DNA of 64,000 nucleotides from Saccharospirillum sp. (GTDB lineage Bacteria; Pseudomonadota; Gammaproteobacteria; Pseudomonadales; Natronospirillaceae), in contig JAIUML010000006.1 in the NCBI GenBank assembly GCA_022565595.1, positions 1 through 64,000 of the forward strand. Reading direction: 5' to 3'. Below are positions 62,071 through 64,000 of this stretch, piece by piece. Below the pieces are notes generated by a model. The model was not told the origin of the DNA. It did not search any database and saw only the letters and a list, made by a program, of their open reading frames with translations. Both the position numbers and the translations under genes were made by a program. Every line of letters begins with the position of its first letter. Position 1 is the stretch's first letter.

Positions 62071-62700
62071 ATGAGACCATCCGTAGTCCCCATGGCTTCG
62101 CCACAGCAGGATTGCCGCATGGAAGAAGCTCGAGTACAGAGTACCGAGGGTGGCCGAGTGCTGTTGCAAACCGCAGCGGGTATTGAGACAGGTCGACGTG
62201 CCGTCTCTTGCCTTGTCAACCCGGAACCGGGTGATTGGGTGCTGCTCAGCCGTAGTCAGAGAACCCTTTATGTATTGTCCGTTCTGGAACGGCGGGAAAA
62301 CGAGCAGGCAGAGGTGACCCTGGGGTTTAGCGGACCGGTCAAATTGACCAGTCCAGATCAGGTTACCATCCGCTCCCAGAGTGCCCACTGGATCAATCAG
62401 GAAACGCAGCTTTCTACCCGGCAGTTGTCCGTAGCTGCAACGAACCTGGACGCGGTATCCGATAAGGCAACACTGCACAGCGGTACCTTGCGCTTGATTA
62501 GCCAAAGCCTGGATGTCATCAGCGACCGTATTTGTCGTCATGCGCGCACCCTGATCAGCATGGTGCGCGGTCAGGAAGTCCGACAGGCACATCAATTGTC
62601 AGAGCAAGTCATCAACACGCATCTGCAGCAAAGCAAGCAAACGGTTGTCGATGCCCGCAAGGATCTAAGAATGAATGCCGAACGCATTCACATGGGTTAA
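62071..62700 (+). CDS. DUF3540 domain protein (T6SS accessory)
   Basis: AGGAGG precedes the ATG at 62071; the longer frame from 62047 is not needed. The 209-residue protein has the DUF3540 pattern. A small OB-like or SH3-like N-terminal part comes first (GGRVLLQTAAGIETGRRAVS, then LVNPEPGDWVLLSR). A repeated helical-beta section follows, with SLDVISDRICRHARTLISMV and a C-terminal MNAERIHMG. DUF3540 genes occur between pentapeptide and DUF4150 genes in T6SS clusters and are thought to help assemble the spike tip. It is 10 bases upstream of the DUF4150 gene. Confidence 0.82.
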   Translation: MRPSVVPMASPQQDCRMEEARVQSTEGGRVLLQTAAGIETGRRAVSCLVNPEPGDWVLLSRSQRTLYVLSVLERRENEQAEVTLGFSGPVKLTSPDQVTIRSQSAHWINQETQLSTRQLSVAATNLDAVSDKATLHSGTLRLISQSLDVISDRICRHARTLISMVRGQEVRQAHQLSEQVINTHLQQSKQTVVDARKDLRMNAERIHMG

Positions 62701-62710
62701 GGAGCGTACC

Positions 62711-63124
62711 ATGGTATTTGTTAAAACACAGATGGCCGGTATGGATTTTGCCATGCCGGATGTATGTCTGACCCCCATCCCTACACCCGCGGGGCCGGTA
62801 CCGACACCCATCCCTTATCCGAACATTGCCATGCCCATGACCTCCATACCCTCTCAGGTCAAGGTTCTGGTCATGGCGATGCCGGCTCATAACATGATGA
62901 CAGTGACACCGATGAGTAATGGCGACAATGCGGGGGTGAACACCAACCCGTTGTCCGGCATGGTGATGGGCCCAACTCGAAACATGCTGGGCAGTTTTAC
63001 GACCTTGATGGGTGGCTTACCGGTTACCCGGATGCTGTCCCCCACCGGACAGAACGGTATGAGCCCTGGTGCTTTTGGTGCCTCTCTCGTACCGAGCCAG
63101 GTCAAGGTCATGTCACTGTCATAA
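62711..63124 (+). CDS. DUF4150 PAAR-like T6SS tip protein
   Basis: AAGGAG precedes the ATG at 62711. The 137-residue protein is Pro- and Met-rich with PDVCLTPIPTPAGPVPTPIP, YPNIAMP, and SGMVMGPTRNMLGS, all typical of DUF4150, a PAAR-like family. PAAR-like proteins cap the VgrG spike and may carry effector domains; here no toxin extension is present, so this is a stand-alone tip. The position after VgrG and DUF2169 genes fits this role. Confidence 0.86.
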   Translation: MVFVKTQMAGMDFAMPDVCLTPIPTPAGPVPTPIPYPNIAMPMTSIPSQVKVLVMAMPAHNMMTVTPMSNGDNAGVNTNPLSGMVMGPTRNMLGSFTTLMGGLPVTRMLSPTGQNGMSPGAFGASLVPSQVKVMSLS

Positions 63125-63150
63125 CATCGATTAAATGATAGAGAAGTCTT

Positions 63151-63474
63151 ATGATAGATTCAGAAAGGGGTAGTGATGCAAGGGGTGAGAACGGCTCATC
63201 GCCTGCAACGCAAGAGGAACCCACTCGCGTTCAAGTTCAGTTTGCAGAGGGCATTGATTACCGATACCGAGACGTGTTGAATATTTTTGTCGGACGAGGC
63301 GAAGTGGTTTTTGAGCTGGGAAATATCCATCGCAGTGTGCCGAATCAAGCAACCATATCGGATCGGATTGTCGTTTCCATGGCCAATGCCTACGATTTTC
63401 ATGCTCGGCTAGGGCAATCACTGAAAGAAGCTCAGCAGGCACTGCAAAAAGAAATGGCTCAAACCAAAGCCTGA
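63151..63474 (+). CDS. Small DUF3467-like protein in the T6SS cluster
   Basis: The 107-residue product starts 26 bases after the DUF4150 stop. After a disordered acidic N-terminus it has VQVQFAEGIDYRYRDVLN, then VVFELGNIHRS and SDRIVVSMANAYDFHARL, which follow the DUF3467 pattern (two strands, an Arg-Ile-x-x-Ser motif, then a helix). DUF3467 proteins are small and of unknown role. As the last gene of the operon it might be a T6SS accessory or immunity protein, but there is no direct evidence. The stop is followed by the repeat at 63489-63584. Confidence 0.6.
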   Translation: MIDSERGSDARGENGSSPATQEEPTRVQVQFAEGIDYRYRDVLNIFVGRGEVVFELGNIHRSVPNQATISDRIVVSMANAYDFHARLGQSLKEAQQALQKEMAQTKA

Positions 63475-63488
63475 GCGCTGGATCACCG

Positions 63489-63584
63489 GGGCGTCGGGTT
63501 GTATCCGACGACGTGGCCTGCAAGGCCGCCGGGTTTCCTGGTCCCGGCGTTGCCGGCCTGTGTCGGTAGCAAACCGACACTCCA
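63489..63584. repeat. Divergent family A-like element between convergent T6SS genes (A10)
   Basis: The left end has a GTCGGGTTGTATCCGAC hairpin, the centre GGCCTGCAAGGCC and GCCGGGTTTCC blocks, and the right end GTGTCGGTAGCAAACCGACA before CTCCA. The right tip matches family A, but the arms differ. It occupies nearly the whole gap between convergent stops and could act as a bidirectional terminator. Confidence 0.55.
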
Positions 63585-63592
63585 GGGTGGCG

Positions 63593-64000
63593 TTAACTCA
63601 GTTGATAAGTAAACCTCTGCTGTTGATCATCCAGTGCGATATGCACTGAGCCTATGGTGTGACCCTCAGCCATCTGCCCCAGACACTGGGTGGCCAGCTC
63701 CGGCAGAATGCTGCGGCTGATAACATTTTCGACATTGCGGGCACCGGTATCCGGGTCCTGGCAGCGGTCCACGATGGCCTGCACCGCCGCGTCGTCGTAA
63801 CTGAACGTTGCGCCATACTGTTCCCTGACTCGGCGTTCGATGCGTTTCATGTTGATGCCCACAATCGTCGCCAGCACTTCACGCGACAGGGGTGAGTAAG
63901 GAATGATGGTTGTGCGGCCAAGGAAGGCGGGCCTGAAGTGACCCAGCAGTTCAGGGCGAACTGCCTCCAGTAATTCCTTGTCGTTGAATACGGGGTTCCG
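63593..64000 (-). CDS. T6SS ATPase ClpV/TssH, 3' part only
   Basis: The frame is open to the window edge, so only the C-terminal 135 residues are present. They include DKELLEAVRPELLGHFRPAF, then LGRTTIIPYSPLSREVLATI, and the D2 small-domain sequence DPDTGARNVENVISRSILPE. GARNV replaces the GARPL of ClpB and, with ISRSILPELA, is characteristic of ClpV rather than ClpB. ClpV recycles the contracted sheath of the type VI machine in the cytosol. Its orientation towards the accessory operon suggests that the main T6SS cluster lies beyond the right edge. Confidence 0.88.
   Translation of the reverse strand, partial: RNPVFNDKELLEAVRPELLGHFRPAFLGRTTIIPYSPLSREVLATIVGINMKRIERRVREQYGATFSYDDAAVQAIVDRCQDPDTGARNVENVISRSILPELATQCLGQMAEGHTIGSVHIALDDQQQRFTYQLS

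Overview
The window looks like a chromosomal segment of a moderately GC-rich gammaproteobacterium. The evidence is a chromosomal folA, an hpt-type phosphoribosyltransferase, a PhoB-box-controlled ppk, a Vibrio/Pseudomonas-style DUF2796/ABC/DUF3299 zinc cluster, many lipoproteins with classical lipoboxes, and type VI secretion genes. A marine Oceanospirillales-like organism is my best guess, but no rRNA or other taxonomic marker is present and this is inference. No tRNA, rRNA, CRISPR array or complete insertion sequence was found.

Layout. 1-3313: a zrg-like zinc-uptake operon, cut by the window start, whose first protein has an odd Cys-rich front half joined through a His/Asp tract. 3448-5052: a membrane-anchored protein with an Lsm-like tail and a small DUF1127 protein. 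5053-9141: a long leader and a 1075-residue multidomain lipoprotein. 9293-16384: an MFS transporter, then a divergently controlled carbohydrate ABC uptake and GH-A glycosidase operon with an ArsR-type regulator. 16490-18598: an AraC regulator divergent from a fatty acid hydroxylase/sterol desaturase-like enzyme. 18683-23716: two tandem paralogous lipoproteins sharing an N-terminal module but carrying different beta-propellers. 24033-26194: small exported proteins and a serine beta-lactamase-like hydrolase. 26498-32115: an RND/MMPL exporter, LolA-like protein and outer-membrane barrel operon, followed by a TetR regulator. 32334-49916: an apparent four-gene operon of 17.5 kb encoding exported proteins of 2274, 1081, 1414 and 1078 residues, two of them lipoproteins. 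I recognise no described system here and consider it the best candidate for a new one. 50070-54785: Bcr/CflA transporter, folA, hpt-like gene and ppk. 55051-64000: a type VI secretion accessory cluster (extended VgrG, DUF2169-pentapeptide fusion, pentapeptide protein, DUF3540, DUF4150/PAAR-like, small protein) facing the 3' end of clpV.

Across the window lie at least ten copies or part copies of a palindromic intergenic element (family A; full copies about 107-131 bp) and three copies of a second palindromic family (B). Most family A copies lie just after, or overlap, a stop codon, and two supply the last codons of host genes. Two family B copies are nested inside a 305-bp composite with a perfect 19-bp outer inverted repeat. 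No transposase for either family is in the window.

Starts were chosen by ribosome-binding site and signal-peptide logic, and often differ from the longest open frame. Family assignments were made by reading the protein, without database searches.
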